In this document: positions 1 to 12,610 of the stretch, one piece after another | Position numbering within the stretch: the stretch's first letter is position 1 | Layout: every line of letters starts with the position of its first letter | Source of the DNA: Manis javanica | Lineage: Eukaryota; Chordata; Mammalia; Pholidota; Manidae | Reading direction: 5' to 3' | DNA length: 64,000 nt | Assembly (NCBI RefSeq): GCF_040802235.1 | Contig: NC_133164.1 | Coordinates: 112,176,302 to 112,240,301, forward strand | Made by a program: the position numbers and the translations under genes | The notes under the pieces: model-generated | Database searches by the model: none | The model's input: the letters and a program-made list of their open reading frames with translations, nothing else | What the model was told of the DNA's origin: nothing

Positions 1-1257
1 AAACTCAGTCCTACTATGACCATCGTGATCTACAAGGCTGCTTCCATCTCCCATTTCAATATGTGAAAGTTCTATTAGAATTTTAGGTGACAAATTGCTT
101 GCAGCATGAAGCTGCAAAAAACAAATTAGAGAACTCCGGAGCAGTGCCGTTAGGGCATCTCACTACCTATCAAATGGCACAGTTTAAAATCAATTGGATT
201 ATATAAAACACATTTTTCAGCTCCAGCTCATGTTTCTCCTTTCCATGAAAAGTAAGGATATCGAATGCAACATGGATATGAAACAGACTAGAAATAAAAA
301 CTTTTTTCAAGTATTGAAGAATGGAAGACCTTATCTTTAAGATCTATCTAACATGTCAAAAGTTTCGTAATACCATATAGGCTCTGTCACTGTTAAAACC
401 ATGAAAAATGCCTCCTTTTTAGAAATGGGATGAAAATTTAGGGAAAGAAATATGAGTCATATTTTTCCAGCATACAACTTTAGTGCTATTATAAATAATG
501 TACCTTTCACAGCAGCATTAACTCTTTGTGAGTAAAAGGTTTTCTCTTTTCTAATTTTTTCACTTACGTACTTCCTAAAGATTAAGTACCTGACCTTTTC
601 GCTGTTTCTGTTTTTCCTACCCACTCACCTCACCCCATTGTTTCTTTTATGCATTTCAAAACTTGAGCTCTAACGTCCTCATTGACTATCTATACAACTC
701 CAACTCTAACTTCCTTCCTCAGTATAAGTCTCATTTCTCTAATTACCTTCTATTTATGATATCCTGGATTCCCTGCTACCTTAAATTCAATATAGTTAAT
801 GCCAATATCATTATGTTTTATGAGATTAGTACTTCCTCCAAGAGATTCAATGCTAGTCTATTACTATTACACTTCCAGTCTTCTAGTAGTAGCTTTTTTT
901 AAAAAAATTACTTAACATGATACTATGTGGTCTTGTGGAAGATGAGTATGAGGATGATATTGACTATATAAGTACATGGCTGTCACTAGAAACACTTTCA
1001 TGGTAAACAGTCTTGGGTCCCTTCCAAGTTCAGGTTCATTATTCACTCATATTTGACCGGAGTCTGAGTTGAACTCAGCATAATTTAAGACTTAGATATT
1101 CAGATGAAAGAAAGGAAAATATTCTTAGGAAATAAATGAGCACATGCAAAGGTATAGTGGAATGGACAGTGGCTGGTGAATGGAAAATGAGCATGATGTG
1201 AGAGGAGAATATTGTTCACTTAAGAGTCTGGTCAGATTGGAACTGAGTAATGAATAC
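1..1257. other. AT-rich unique sequence, no gene seen
   Basis: No repeat family or coding region is recognised here. The only open frame of note, 79 codons at 663-902 (+), has low-complexity Ser/Phe-rich composition and no family resemblance, so it is treated as chance. Confidence 0.5.
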
Positions 1258-1650
1258 AATAATATAATAGCCCAGAATTGGAAACAACTCAAATGCCCAT
1301 TAAGTAGAAAAAATAATTATATATTGATATAATGGGACATTACACAGCCATGTAAAAAATAAACAAGAAAAAATAGATAAATCTCCCAGACAAAATCAGT
1401 ACATGTTGCTTGACTTCATTTATGTCAAATTAAAAGACAGGCAAAATTAATGTGTTGCTAGAAGAAAAAAGAATTGTGATCTTTGGGGCATAATAACTGG
1501 AGAGAGGCATGAAAAAAACCTTTTGATATTCTGAATGTTCCATATTTTGATCTATATGTTGGTTATATAATTTATACAAATGTAAAAGCAGTGAACTATA
1601 CACTTAAGTTTTTTTCTCTTTACTGTAAGTTGTAACAATAAAAATATTGC
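1258..1650 (+). mobile_element. LINE-1 3' end (old L1M-type), 5'-truncated
   Basis: The left part matches the extreme C-terminus of L1 ORF2, the segment that normally reads 'ancient, isolated, compare by number', around 1268-1370 (agcccagaattggaaacaac and following). The right part has the layout of an L1 3' UTR: a gggg-cataataactggagag block, then a stretch leading into cagtgaactatacacttaag and an AATAAAA-type end near 1638-1645. No reading frame survives. The element is highly diverged, so it is old. Confidence 0.75.
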
Positions 1651-1654
1651 CCTA

Positions 1655-3165
1655 TACAGTCATTCAAGTCACCTATTTCTTTATTGTCCTCTATTTAGTT
1701 ATTGTATCCATTATTGAAGGTGGAGTAGTGAAGTCTCTGATTATTATTGTAGAACTGTTATTTCCTTCAATTCTGTTAATTTTTTTCTTCATATATTTTG
1801 GGGCTCAGTTGTTATATTATATTGGGTATTTATATGTTAATTTTAATTGTGACATTTTCTTGATAGATTTCTCCTTTTATCACTATATAATGTCCTTCTT
1901 TGCCTCTTGTAACCGTTTTTTACTTGAAGTCCATTTTGCATGGTATCGGTATGGTCACCCAGCTCTCTGATCACCATTGCATGCAATACCTTATGAACCT
2001 GTTTGTGTCTTTGGCTCTAAGGTGAATCTCTTATAGACAGCAAATGACTGAATCATGCTATTTTATCCATTCTTCCAATCACAGCCTTCCAATTGGATAG
2101 TTTAATCCATTTTTATTGGAATAACTTATTTCTGTCACTTTTCTATTAGTCTTATATTTTTTTTATTCCTTAATTCCTCCATTATTATTGTCTTCTGTAT
2201 TTAATTGATTTTGTATTGTTTTACTTTGGTTCCTTTCTCATTTTCTTTTCTGTATATTTGTTAGTTATTTTCTTAGTGGTTACCCTGGGTATTCAATTAG
2301 CCTCTTAAACTTAAAACAATCTATTTTGAAGTAAAAACATCTTAGTTGCAATAGTATACAAAATTCTGTCCTATACATTTCCATTCCTCCTCCTCCATGT
2401 TGTTGGCACAAATTATACCTTTATACATTGTATACCCATTAATATAGATTTATAATTATTATTTTATGTATTTGTCATAAATAACATAGAAAAAAGTGGG
2501 ACTTAAAAATTTTTTTAATTCAGTAACACTGGCATTTGTATTTACTTTTGCCAGTATTTATTTCTTTATATGGTTTCATGTTACTAGCTAGTAATATCCT
2601 TTACTTTGGTTTATCTGGGAATGTCTTAACATCTCTTTCATTTTTGAAAGATAGTTGTGCAAGATATAGAATTCATTATTCACAGGTGCTTTTTTTCTTT
2701 CATCACTACACATGCTATTTCACTGACTTTTGGCTTCTATGGTTTCTGATGGGAAAAGAGCTGCTACTCTTATTAAATATTCCTTCTATATGGCAAGTCA
2801 CTTCTCACTTGATGCTTTCAAGATTCTCTTTACCTCTGGCTTTGGATAGTTTGATTACAATGTGTCTTATTGTTGACCTCTTTGTGTTTATCCCTGAATC
2901 TTGTTAATCTTGTTGGATGTGTAGATTCTTTTTTTTGTCTTTTTCTTTGTCTTGTTTTAAAATCAGAATTGGGAAGTGTGAGGCCATTACTTCTTTAAAT
3001 ATTCTGCCTGGTCCTTTCTCTAACTCCTCTCCTTCTGGGATGCCCATTATATCTATGTACTTATGTATCCATTATGTGCAGGTACATCATCAAGGTATGC
3101 TTGATGGTATCCCAGTCTTTGCAGATCGGCTCCATGTTGGGGCAGTCTTTCCAAGCTTAGCCTGG
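1655..3165 (-). mobile_element. LINE-1 internal fragment: ORF1 C-terminus, inter-ORF spacer and start of ORF2
   Basis: Read on the minus strand, the order is the C-terminal part of L1 ORF1 (about 3165 down to 2640), the spacer between the ORFs (about 2640 to 2150), and the first part of the ORF2 endonuclease domain (about 2100 to 1655). Diagnostic stretches on the plus strand are gattacaatgtgtcttattg (antisense ORF1) at about 2854-2873, the spacer near 2400-2470, and tctcttatagacagc at about 2027, which is antisense to the endonuclease region. Open frames on the plus strand at 1647-1970, 2536-2907 and 2917-3186 are antisense shadows rich in Phe/Leu/Ile. Both ends are missing. Confidence 0.75.
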
Positions 3166-3189
3166 TCATTTATAACTTTGCCTTAACCT

Positions 3190-3720
3190 TTACTTTCAAC
3201 TTGTGCAAAAACCTAGCCTTTGGAACCAGGAGTCATTTCCAACATGGGAATGCTGGCTGCCATATTTAGTAAGACCAGTTCTAGGCTATGTAATGGAAGG
3301 GGCATGGCAAGTAAAAATTCTGCTAAGCTTTTTGCTGTTTTTAAATAGCCTTTTCTTGATTTGTCATTTGCTTGGTTGCTATAAAGCTTTGACTATTTTA
3401 CAGCATACTGAAAAAATTGATTCTGATAGTTTTTGTCCAGCTTTTCAGAATTTTGGTAGAAGGATGAGCCCTCGGAGTTACCTATTGCTATTTTTGCCAG
3501 CATCCCAGAAGCATCATTTTGAGTGCAATATTTTCATAGAAACATTTAAGTTGCTCCATGATAGAATTTTTTTAGTATAATCAGAATTGAATATGATAAC
3601 ATTCTCCAATTGTATGTATTTATATACAAAAACCATTTTGTGCATCTGTATCATTATATATTTGCCAGTTATTCAAATAAAAGAGTGGAATAACAAGGTA
3701 ATTTAGTAGTTTTGCTCCCA
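3190..3720. other. unassigned sequence, possibly repeat-derived
   Basis: A 125-codon frame at 3203-3580 (+) covers much of this stretch, but I recognise no protein in it. Its position just upstream (in minus-strand sense) of the L1 fragment suggests it could be more L1-related sequence. That is inference only. Confidence 0.3.
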
Positions 3721-3724
3721 AAAG

Positions 3725-3845
3725 TGAGGCAGTCTAGTATATTAGAAATAACACAGACCTGAAAAATGAATCCTGGTTTTTAGTAGTAGTCACAGTGTAA
3801 TTAGCTGTGTCTCTAATTTAGCCTGTCTCTCAAATACTTCACATA
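3725..3845 (+). repeat. MIR SINE fragment
   Basis: Resembles the central MIR segment: a gcagtctagtat start, a tcctggttttta stretch standing for the usual 'tcctggctctgcc', then agctgtgtctctaattt and tgtctctcaa. It is strongly diverged. MIR is a tRNA-derived SINE that spread early in mammals and is now inactive. Confidence 0.5.
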
Positions 3846-4904
3846 TATATAAAATAAAATTACTACATATGCTGATCTGAGAAGTCTTTATCAGCCTTAA
3901 ATTTCCCCTGAATGTCAGAAGAGAGGATGTAATTCATAGATTTTAACTGAATATGCTTCAGAACGTGTGATTTATTTAAGTTAAGATTAAGCAAACTTAC
4001 ATATAAATACAATGAAGCAATCTGGGGAAAGAAGTTCCCTGTGTGTCTTCCCAAGCCTGCTTTAGAAACTGGGGTTGAATGCTTAATGTTGCCTTGAATC
4101 CATTTAACATATTTTCTAACAGTTTGTAATGAATATTTAATTTGCAAAGTGTCACTACTAATAAAATAGGCTGAATTTTACATTTGCAAATATAGAAAAA
4201 TACATAAATAGCAAATTCTGAAAGACATAAAGAGGTCTGTGATTTTTATATAAAGAACATACAAACCTGTGTAAAGTGTCTTAATTAAAATTGATTGATA
4301 CGTAATTAAAAAATAAGCAACGGCCTAATCACTTCCAGTTTTTTTCTTATTGAAATTGAACATTTTATTCAATTTCCCAAAGACCATTCTAAGATTTCCG
4401 TGGATCTGTATAAACCCCATGTTTTTCTTTGATGCTTACAATTTATCAAATAAACATGTGTAGAAATAGAAACAGAGATCCGATTCCATGATGTTCTACA
4501 AAGACCCAAGAGCTACATGATTAATGGCAATCTGCCAAGTAATGTAATATGTATGGTACAGAATTTAGTGAGGAAAATGCTTATTTTTAGGACATTTTCT
4601 GAAAATACTTGGCTCTCCCGTAGGGAAAACTACACCTAAAGATACCTTCTTAAGGGAAGTAAACAATTAAGAATTTTCATTCCACATCAATTTTGTTCAC
4701 AATTGATATTAAACATAAAATAGCATTAAAAAGTCTCCATCTGTTATACTCCACTATAAAATGAAGACTTGATTGGTCACTGCAAAATCTAGCCAAAAGC
4801 AAGTCTTCTTTAAAGCACTAAATGACATATAGTTTAAATAATACAACTGCACAAAAGGTAATGATAGAGCTGGCTAAAATACGAGCAACCAATTTTTTGC
4901 AATT
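3846..4904. other. unique AT-rich sequence
   Basis: No repeat or gene is recognised. A 94-codon minus frame at 3863-4147 has no family resemblance, and its Lys/Leu/Asn-rich composition is what AT-rich DNA gives by chance. Confidence 0.45.
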
Positions 4905-5060
4905 CTTACTGTTGGCAGGCTCTGCTGTAAGTTCTACAGATGAACTTGTATTTAAACCTCACAAAACCATGCAAAGTGGGTAGTATCATCACCATTTTAT
5001 AACTGAAGAAACTAAGGACCGATGAAGCTATTGGGTTGTACAAGCATTAGTGCACAGTTT
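4905..5060 (-). repeat. MIR SINE fragment
   Basis: On the plus strand it shows the antisense MIR order: ggctctgctgtaagttctac, a 'tttaaacctcacaaaacc' block, then atcaccattttataactgaagaaacta. These are antisense to the MIR 3' part and core. Confidence 0.75.
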
Positions 5061-5139
5061 GATAGCAATCAGAATGATAAAATACAAGGGAACGATTTGT
5101 AACCCAACCACAGTGGCTGCTCGACTTACAAAATACATG

Positions 5140-5305
5140 ACTTTTTCTTTTTTGGAGGGTGGGGAGCCTCAGTCCAGTTTCCCCATCCATAAAATGAGAG
5201 CAGGAGTGTTTACATTGTAGAATTGTTTTGAAAATTAACTAAAACTTCCATGAAGTGTCTGACATACAAGAGGTATTTAGTAAATGACAGTAATTATTAT
5301 CAAAG
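5140..5305 (+). repeat. MIR SINE fragment
   Basis: Sense MIR sequence: cctcagtccagtttccccat, ccataaaatgagagcagg, then a gacatacaagaggtatttag tail standing for the usual 'gcacatagtaggtgctcaat'. It lies close to an oppositely oriented MIR at 4905-5060. Confidence 0.75.
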
Positions 5306-5489
5306 CAGCAGAGAGAGCATTCAGTCCAGGTCTACTTGCCCCCAAAGCTCTTTTCAGTATACTATTTGGCATTCTTACTCACAAACAGAACAAACAAACA
5401 AAACACTCAGTATTGCTGCACCCCTACCCAGTCACACAGGTGCTAGAGCACTTGACTTGCGTTGGCGGGGAGGATACTGTTTCTTAGCT

Positions 5490-5665
5490 GGGCCCGAAAG
5501 GACTAAAATAACTTACGTGTGCTTGGAAACTCACCTAACTCTCCAGCTCACCAATTCTTGTTCTATAAAATGAGGCTCTAATAGGATTTAGATTTTCCTT
5601 GGCCACCTAACAAGGTTATTGTAGGTGTGAAATACATTTAAGAAATATTAAAATATAAAGTATAT
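5490..5665 (+). repeat. MIR SINE fragment (diverged)
   Basis: The block ctataaaatgaggctctaat followed by aacaaggttattgtaggtg and a short tail corresponds to the MIR core and 3' region. The upstream part is poorly preserved. Confidence 0.5.
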
Positions 5666-5879
5666 TATAAAATTATAGCACACAGCACATAAAATAAGGA
5701 ATTATCAACTTGTAATAATTTTGTTTCCAATGTATGAAAATTTCACATTTTCACTTAAAATAGGACAGATGAAATATGAACAAACCAAGAAAGATAACAA
5801 AAACAGAAAGTACTCATTTCTTAGAAAGCACTGAATAATCACAAAATTTTAAGTGTATGCAACTAATGAGTAGCCCTTC

Positions 5880-6060
5880 CTACTGAATACTTACATGGGC
5901 ATGTAGTGTTCTAAATATTTTATTTGTATTTGTTCATTACATCCTACGCATATGTTCCTCTAAAAACCCGAGTGCCCCATTTTCTCTTAAAAAATACTAA
6001 TGAAACTTGGTAAGAGGTATATATTGTAGCATGTATTTGCCTTGTTGTAGTTAGGCAGGT
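5880..6060 (-). repeat. MIR SINE fragment
   Basis: Antisense MIR: catgtagtgttctaaatatt, then ttcattacatcctacgcata and ttctcttaaaaaatac, matching the antisense 3' end and core of MIR. Diverged. Confidence 0.55.
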
Positions 6061-7064
6061 AATTTAAGGAACCAAAGAGTTTAGCCTGATGTTATTCCTA
6101 TCCAGGTTACTTTTAAAATTTGACTTCAAAGGGGCATCCTTCTTTATAAGAGCCAAGATCCTTTTCACTCTCATTCTGAGTCTGTCAAGATAGACGCTGA
6201 TAGGTAACAGAGAGGTTTCCCAAACAGCAAGCATCCATTCGAGAGCTCAGCCAATTCCCGTTGTCAATTTATTGTAATGACAACCTTCTGGCTGAGTGAC
6301 AATGAACACCCATCACAACTCTGTCTTCAAGACAGCAATCACAGACTTAAAATTTTGAGTCACTTCAAAAATATTTGGTCAAATATTCAATCTGACAAAA
6401 CTTATATTCATCAAGAGTTAAGGTATTACCATGGGCTGTCAAACATGATTTTTATGTCATAAGGCAGCCTGAAAAAAATTCCTAAGTGTGAATCCACTAT
6501 AATAGAGTATAAACCTACTTATTCACATATATACAAGTCTTACAGGTCATATGAATTGTTTTGCCAACTCTGAGACTATGGCTTCTTTAACTCAGTTGCC
6601 TTGAAAAATCAAGGCCAGGATTTAATTTACAGTCCAATGGCAAGGTATGATTTAGAAAATTTTTAGTGGGGGAAAACATGGCAAATCTTTTCTCATTATG
6701 CCAATTAAGGCTACTATATGTATTATCTTCATTCTTCTCTTATTAATTGCCTCAGAGTCCCATTTTATTCCTTCTTTCACGTTTTAAATTTCTTTTATGT
6801 GCAAGATACATGCAATGATCTAAATGCTGAGAGGTTCAAACAAGAAACAATTCAATGTCCTACCTCTTACAGATTTGGTGAGGCCCAGAAACAGCTCACT
6901 GTGTTCTCGTTATGAGATGATTTTGCAGTTCTTCAATATGAGTTCAGTGTTCGAAATTGTAATCACCTAGAGACAATGATATGTCAATATTAAACTGTTT
7001 TGCCTAATGAACAGAATACATCTCTACCTCTCTAATGGCTTTTAACTTTTCTTCATGTCTTTAA
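6061..7064. other. unique sequence
   Basis: No gene or repeat is recognised. Open frames at 6277-6462 and 6718-6915 (+) are 61-65 codons with no recognisable motif. Confidence 0.45.
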
Positions 7065-7200
7065 TACTTATTTATATGTATTAGTTCATCTATTAGACTA
7101 CAGGCACAAACTGATTCATTTTTTCATCTCCTAAAACAATTATCTCAATGTGTACTGCAGATAACTGAAGGATAATGTATTCAGTGAAAGAGTGAAAAAA
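7065..7200 (+). repeat. possible LINE-2 3' end
   Basis: The sequence from the agactacaggcacaaactg block through the ttttttcatctcc block to gtattcagtgaaagagtg follows the layout of the L2 3' end. It is very diverged. Confidence 0.35.
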
Positions 7201-8206
7201 GAAAGGGACTGAATTTCAGGTTAAATTTGTTGCCAGTAACAGATTATTTCTTTCTCTTACTATTTACTTCTTCAAAGATCATTTTTAAGGATATAAATTA
7301 AAATTTTAATTTAGTAAATTTTTCTCATATAGGCTCCAATTATTAAATATTTTTCAAGCTTGCAAGGCAATAGTTATTAGTAACTAATTGATCAAAACAC
7401 ACATATATTACAAATTTGGAAAAAATATGCTTGAGTAAAAATTTATCGACAACACATCTGTTTATGAGATGGTGAGGGCATTATGGTACCTACATCACAG
7501 GAAATGTCCTTTAATATTTTTAGTTGTTCCTTAGGTATTTTCATACCTGGAGGCAATATGCAATGTGATTCAGAATGAAAAATATGTATGATTTTCTTTT
7601 GTTCTGTTTTCACAAAGTCTACTTGTTTTATTTAAGGCTAATAATTTTTTAAAATCAAATCTCATACAGAAAAAGCTACTTACATTTTTTATGAGAATAA
7701 TTTCTTAGATGGGATAAATATGGTGAACAATAATACATACACCTTGTTAACTATGGGAGTAAAAATTAGAGATTTTTTTCATGTAAATTAAAAAGTATCT
7801 TTTTCCAGTCATTTATTTTCTCATCCTTTTTTAAAATTAGAATTAGTCTTCCATTTAATTAATAGGCAAAATATTTCCTGAGAAATAATGATCCTCTAAA
7901 ATATTCATGGACCTACCTTTTCTCTTTTTGATTAAAGAAAACCTAGTGTAGCACATTTCTTATTTGCCAGTTTTCATATAATGGAATGCTATAAAGGTAA
8001 TTACAAAAATATGCAGTAGAAATATCTCTGGGGCAATGTTATAATTTACTAAATTCTGCATTTATTTAAGATAGTCACCGAGAAACAAGCCCAGTGTTCA
8101 GATTGGCTTTATTCTCTAAACTTTATTGTCTGATATTACAAGTTAAACATGATTTCATAACTATTTGAGGCAAAATTATATTTGTCATTCTTATGTCAAA
8201 CATTTT
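7201..8206. other. AT-rich unique sequence
   Basis: Low-GC DNA with many short A and T runs. Neither open frames nor repeat families are recognised. Confidence 0.45.
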
Positions 8207-8475
8207 TCCAGTTTTACTAAGATATAATTGACATATAACATGCTGTAAGCTGAAGGTATGTGATGTTTGCTAATACATACTGTGAAATGATTACCATGAC
8301 ACAGTAGGGTTAGTTATCACCTCAATCCCTTCACATAATTACCTTTTTTTATGGAGAGAACATTCTAGGTCTACCCTGTTAGCCACTTTCAAGTATAAAT
8401 AGCACAATACTGTTAATGAAAGTCACCATGCTGTACTTTAGTTTCCCAGAACTTAGTCATCTTATAACTGCAAGT
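8207..8475 (-). mobile_element. LINE-1 3' UTR fragment (L1M-type)
   Basis: On the plus strand it begins with agatataattgacatataac, which is antisense to the L1 3' terminus. It continues through tgtgaaatgattaccatgac, a 'tagccactttcaagtataaa' block and gtcaccatgctgtactttag. This order is the antisense of an L1M-class 3' UTR. No ORF2 sequence is attached. Confidence 0.75.
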
Positions 8476-8514
8476 TCAGGAACAAAAGAAGTCAATGAAC
8501 CAGGCGTTCTGCTG

Positions 8515-8690
8515 GGTGACTTGGAAGCTTATTTTATTTAACTCCTCACCGCAAATCCATAAGAGAGGTGTTAACTCAGTGTGTCTGAGATTCCTATGGC
8601 TTGTCCACTTCCTGAAGGTATGCGGTTAAGGAAGTGGAAGATTCAGGATACAAACTTGGCCTTCTCTGACTCTAAAGCCATTGTTTTTTC
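8515..8690 (-). repeat. MIR SINE fragment
   Basis: Antisense MIR: actcctcaccgcaaatccat, aagagaggtgttaac, a diverged core, then gattcaggatacaaacttgg and tctctgactctaaagccat, which is antisense to the MIR 5' part. Confidence 0.65.
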
Positions 8691-11559
8691 TCCTCAGGAA
8701 AGCTGTGTGTATGGGATTTCTCTGGCGTAGAATGGGCTCCAGGGGACTGATGTCTTTGCCAATCAAGAGGAAATATAATATTTCAAAAAAAAGGTAGGAA
8801 AATCAAACAAGTGACCAAATACCGCACTGAGTAGCCGTGGGCTCCTCTGCAATCTGATTCCATACCCAGTAGCCACTCAGTTTCTCTCTACAGTGCGGTC
8901 TCTTCTCTGGTGGCCTTTACACCAGACTCTTCAGGCTCTGACAGCTCTCTTGTATCTGGGTTTCTAATTCTATGCACAGGCATCAGCCATCTATTCTGGC
9001 TAGAGTTTTAAACCACATCAAAGCAAATTCACTTTCGACTTGCTAGTATTTAAAATCTGAGGGAGATTATTGAACTTTTTTCTTTTTTACTTGTAGAACT
9101 TCACAAATGCCATCAGAGAAGCTTCTGTGGAGGCAACCAAATCAGTTTTACTTCTACAAAATGGGCAAAACCTTAATTTACTGCAATTTCTTAGCGATTT
9201 CAAGATTTGCTAACTTAAGTGGTGAGGATAATTGGGTTACAGAGAATTACAGTCTACAACATCGTGCCAACTTTTGACAAGCAGTTTTTTCCCCACTAGC
9301 ACAGAACTTTAGATTCTAAAGTATTGAGATAGAGTTTTGAAAAGCACTGTGATGTCCAAATAGATAGAAAAGCAGTTGAAAGAGTTCATGCACTTTCATA
9401 GTGCAGCTCAACCTCAAATGGAAAAAAAAGACATGGCCATCGAAATTGTGTATATGGATGGGCACACCCTAAACCCAGCAGTGGGAAGAGAAAGGGAGAC
9501 TAGGTATTGAAGTGGGCTGAAGAAAAAACAAGGGTCCATCTTGAAATTAATGACACCTACTCTGTTTTGCCTTTTTTCTACTAAGTCTTACCTCTGTTGC
9601 TTAAAGCCCTATGTGTTGCAGGCTTCTCACTTCTTTAAATAGCACTTGCAGTGAGAGATAATGTAACACAGGGCACAGTGTGAACAGCCAATAAGAGAAT
9701 CATTTAAACAAATGGATTTGTAAAACATGATTGTTTTATGCCTGTCCATGTCAGGACTGCAATTTGAATTAAACATAAGGTGGTTCCTTCCACTGAATCA
9801 GTAAGTGCAAAGAACATGGCTCGCAACTATGTTTTATTTCACAGACAAAAATGATTCTTCGCAGCTTTCTGAAGGCTATGCTGCAGCCACCTGCTGTGAA
9901 AGTTGTTTGCTTTGTCTTGTAAACTTTGTTCTTTTGCAACTAAACCAGGCAGACTTGCAGTCCTCTCACTTGGGGCTAGAGGCCAGGGATGTTTGAAAGG
10001 CACTTTTCTTAATGAACGCCGTAACTTCCTGTACCCTTCCTGGGGGCACGTCAGAACAACAGTAAGAGCAGAGGGGTTTGCCTGAAGCTGGTGTGTCTAA
10101 AATTCTTACGCATATCAACTGACTTGTAATCAAAAGCAATTTCTGCCATTTTCTAGTTGTCCATGTGAGTTTACAACTTCTAAAAATTTGGTTTTGTGGT
10201 AAATAGTGGAGTCCAGAGTAATCATGGTTAGTGAAAATTGAAGAATTAGATGACATCTACTCTGTCCTCATCTACTGTTTCCATTGTGTAAAATAAAATA
10301 AAGACCATTATAACATGTTTTTTTTTATTCATGTAGTTATTGGGTATCTGGGAAACAAAAGTAGGGGCATTGGGAACAAAAATGCCTCCAACTGTCCTCA
10401 GTTTGAAAATGTTGAATGACTCCTGAAGCACAATCTGAAGAAGGGAAGACAAACTAATTAAAAGGCACTTTATCATCTTTCTTTAGTTTGTTCAAATTCA
10501 TAGAAATAAGTATTACAGATTTTCATATCTTATTCTAACCCTCTTTTCTCAGAATTCCAAAATAAACTAAATTGTATTAATTTAGGAAGTTGAACAACAC
10601 CTTGAAAATTACATTTAGTAATATATATACCTATTGGCATACTTGATATGGTCCTGGCCACACTGTCAGATCATCAGATCCAAACCTGGTTCTGTCAATA
10701 AGCAGCTATTGCCTTTGGAAACAAATATTCACTTCCTACAGTTTATTTCCTTATCAAAAAGCTCCAATGAAATACAATGATCTCACTTTACCTGTAATGC
10801 TCCACAAGACAGCTTTTCATAACAAAATAACTTTGAGAAACTCATATAACAAAATTTCCTGTTAGAGATAACTCAATTCATATTTAACACAGTAAAGGTC
10901 TTGTGAAACTCAGAATAAGGTAATTTTTAATTCTTGTTAGCCTGCAGTTATCCAGAATTATTTGAAGAGTAAACTTTCTAGTTTTATTTGTAAACCCTCC
11001 ATACAGTGTGGTAGTCTTAACAAGTCGTCTTTTGATTCTTTCAAAGAATTTCCATGTACAGTTTGATAAAAATATGCCAGAAGCAGGTCAGAAGCATTTG
11101 AAAATGTTGACAGAATGAGGTGGTTTCATTTGTATTAATAAATAATGGATATAACTAATATTCTTAATAAAGGAGATATTTATTTGCCTTTGTATGAAAG
11201 TCATTGACATTGTTTCTAAATATGAAAAGATACTATTGCACCAAGAAAACTTTCAATAAATTCCATAAAAGGGAGTGAGATAGTCCAAAATTTATGATTA
11301 ATATGAAACAAGACTGTAAATTAGTTACAAACATAAGGAGAGGAAAACTTTGACTTGAAATTTTGGGGAAAAATTGTTTAAAAATGCTTTTTTCTATTCT
11401 ACATCATTACATGTTCACCCCAACTAGTGTAGTTACTGTCAACGTAGAAAGAAATTACAGTATTATTGACTATATCCTGTATGCTGTGCTCTCATCCTTG
11501 TGACTAATTCATATTATGATTGAGATTTTTTTTTAACTATAAAGCCAAAAAAGATACCA
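8691..11559. other. unique sequence, no gene recognised
   Basis: About 2.9 kb without a repeat I can name. Short overlapping frames at 9805-10085 (+) and 9966-10476 (-) have no protein motif and conflict with one another, so none is called as a gene. Confidence 0.45.
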
Positions 11560-12000
11560 AAGTGGAAATTACATGACATGGGAAATGACTAAAATTCTGC
11601 AGACAAGAAAATCTAGAGCCTTTAATCTAAGTAAGAAGAAACATAAAAAAAATGAAATTAAGTATTCCACACAAAAAACTGTTTGAAAAAAAAATAAGCA
11701 AAACAAACCAAAAGAAAGTGGCAGGACAGAAGTAATAAATACATGAGCAAAAATTAATAAAAACCCAATACCTTCCATGAATAAATTCAGAATATCATTC
11801 TTTGGGAAAAAAATCAATAAATAGATAAACTTAATTCTAAAGTCCAGCAGGAAGCACAAAATCACAAAAGTAGGATTGGTAATAACAATGAACCACAGGT
11901 AAAGAGGAAATTTTAATAATCACTGGAGACTGTCTCAACTCTGGAAATACATTTTAAAATCTGACTAAAGTACAGGAGTGATTGTCTAGGATATTAGGAA
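11560..12000 (+). mobile_element. decayed LINE-1 ORF2 fragment
   Basis: Around 11700-11910 the sequence follows the L1 ORF2 linker between endonuclease and reverse transcriptase: an A-rich block, then gggaaaaaaatcaataaatagataaactt (segment 11801-11830, corresponding to the 'EKINKIDKPL' region) and a following block ending near taggattggtaataac. Stops break every sense frame. A 98-codon antisense frame at 11569-11865 is a shadow. Confidence 0.5.
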
Positions 12001-12439
12001 GCGGGTAAGAATGATCAGATTAAAACAATGACTGCCTTTAGTTAAATATTTTAGATTTATATGTATATTATAGATTTCCTGATAGAATTTGGGTGATTTT
12101 TAAAGCTTTAAAAATTCAGAAAAAAACAGAAAATAAACTGAGTTCAATCATGCTTCTTCACTTGGTAAACTAGTACAGAACGGTCACATCAAGATGCATT
12201 TTAAAGCCGTGATTTTATTTTCAGCCCCCTGTGTTAAGCCTACAAAAGCAACCAAAGGTCATATGATGGAAATAACCTGAAAGTAATAATATTGGGGAAT
12301 TAGAGGGGCCTTAATTAAAAGATGAAATGCTATGTTAAAGACACCTATTTTCAGTTTCCTGACTTTGGTATGTGGCTTCTCTCTCTCTTCAGGCTCTACA
12401 TTCAGCATCTATTTTCACATCTGTCACAGCACCGTCATG
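12001..12439. other. unique sequence
   Basis: No repeat or coding region recognised. Confidence 0.4.
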
Positions 12440-12610
12440 ATGAGTTTTTATGTGTGTCTTAGTTGCTGTCCTCTGAGGTCGGTAACTGTCTTATTTTATT
12501 CTGTATTCCTGGAACCTGCCATAAAATTCAGCTCATTGCAAAGATTCAATGATATTGAACTCACTCATTCATTCATTCGACGAACACTTTTTGAGTGTTG
12601 ACTTTGGCGA
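12440..12610 (+). repeat. LINE-2 3' end
   Basis: The ctgtcctctgaggtcggtaa block, tgtcttattttattctgtat, then ggaacctgcc and a tail into attcattcattc are the recognisable L2 3' terminus. The last part (cgacgaacactttttgagtg) looks like the start of a second, oppositely oriented L2 copy. Confidence 0.65.

Noticed and set aside
1647..3186. Three consecutive plus-strand frames resembling membrane proteins
   Set aside because: They are antisense shadows of an L1 fragment on the minus strand.
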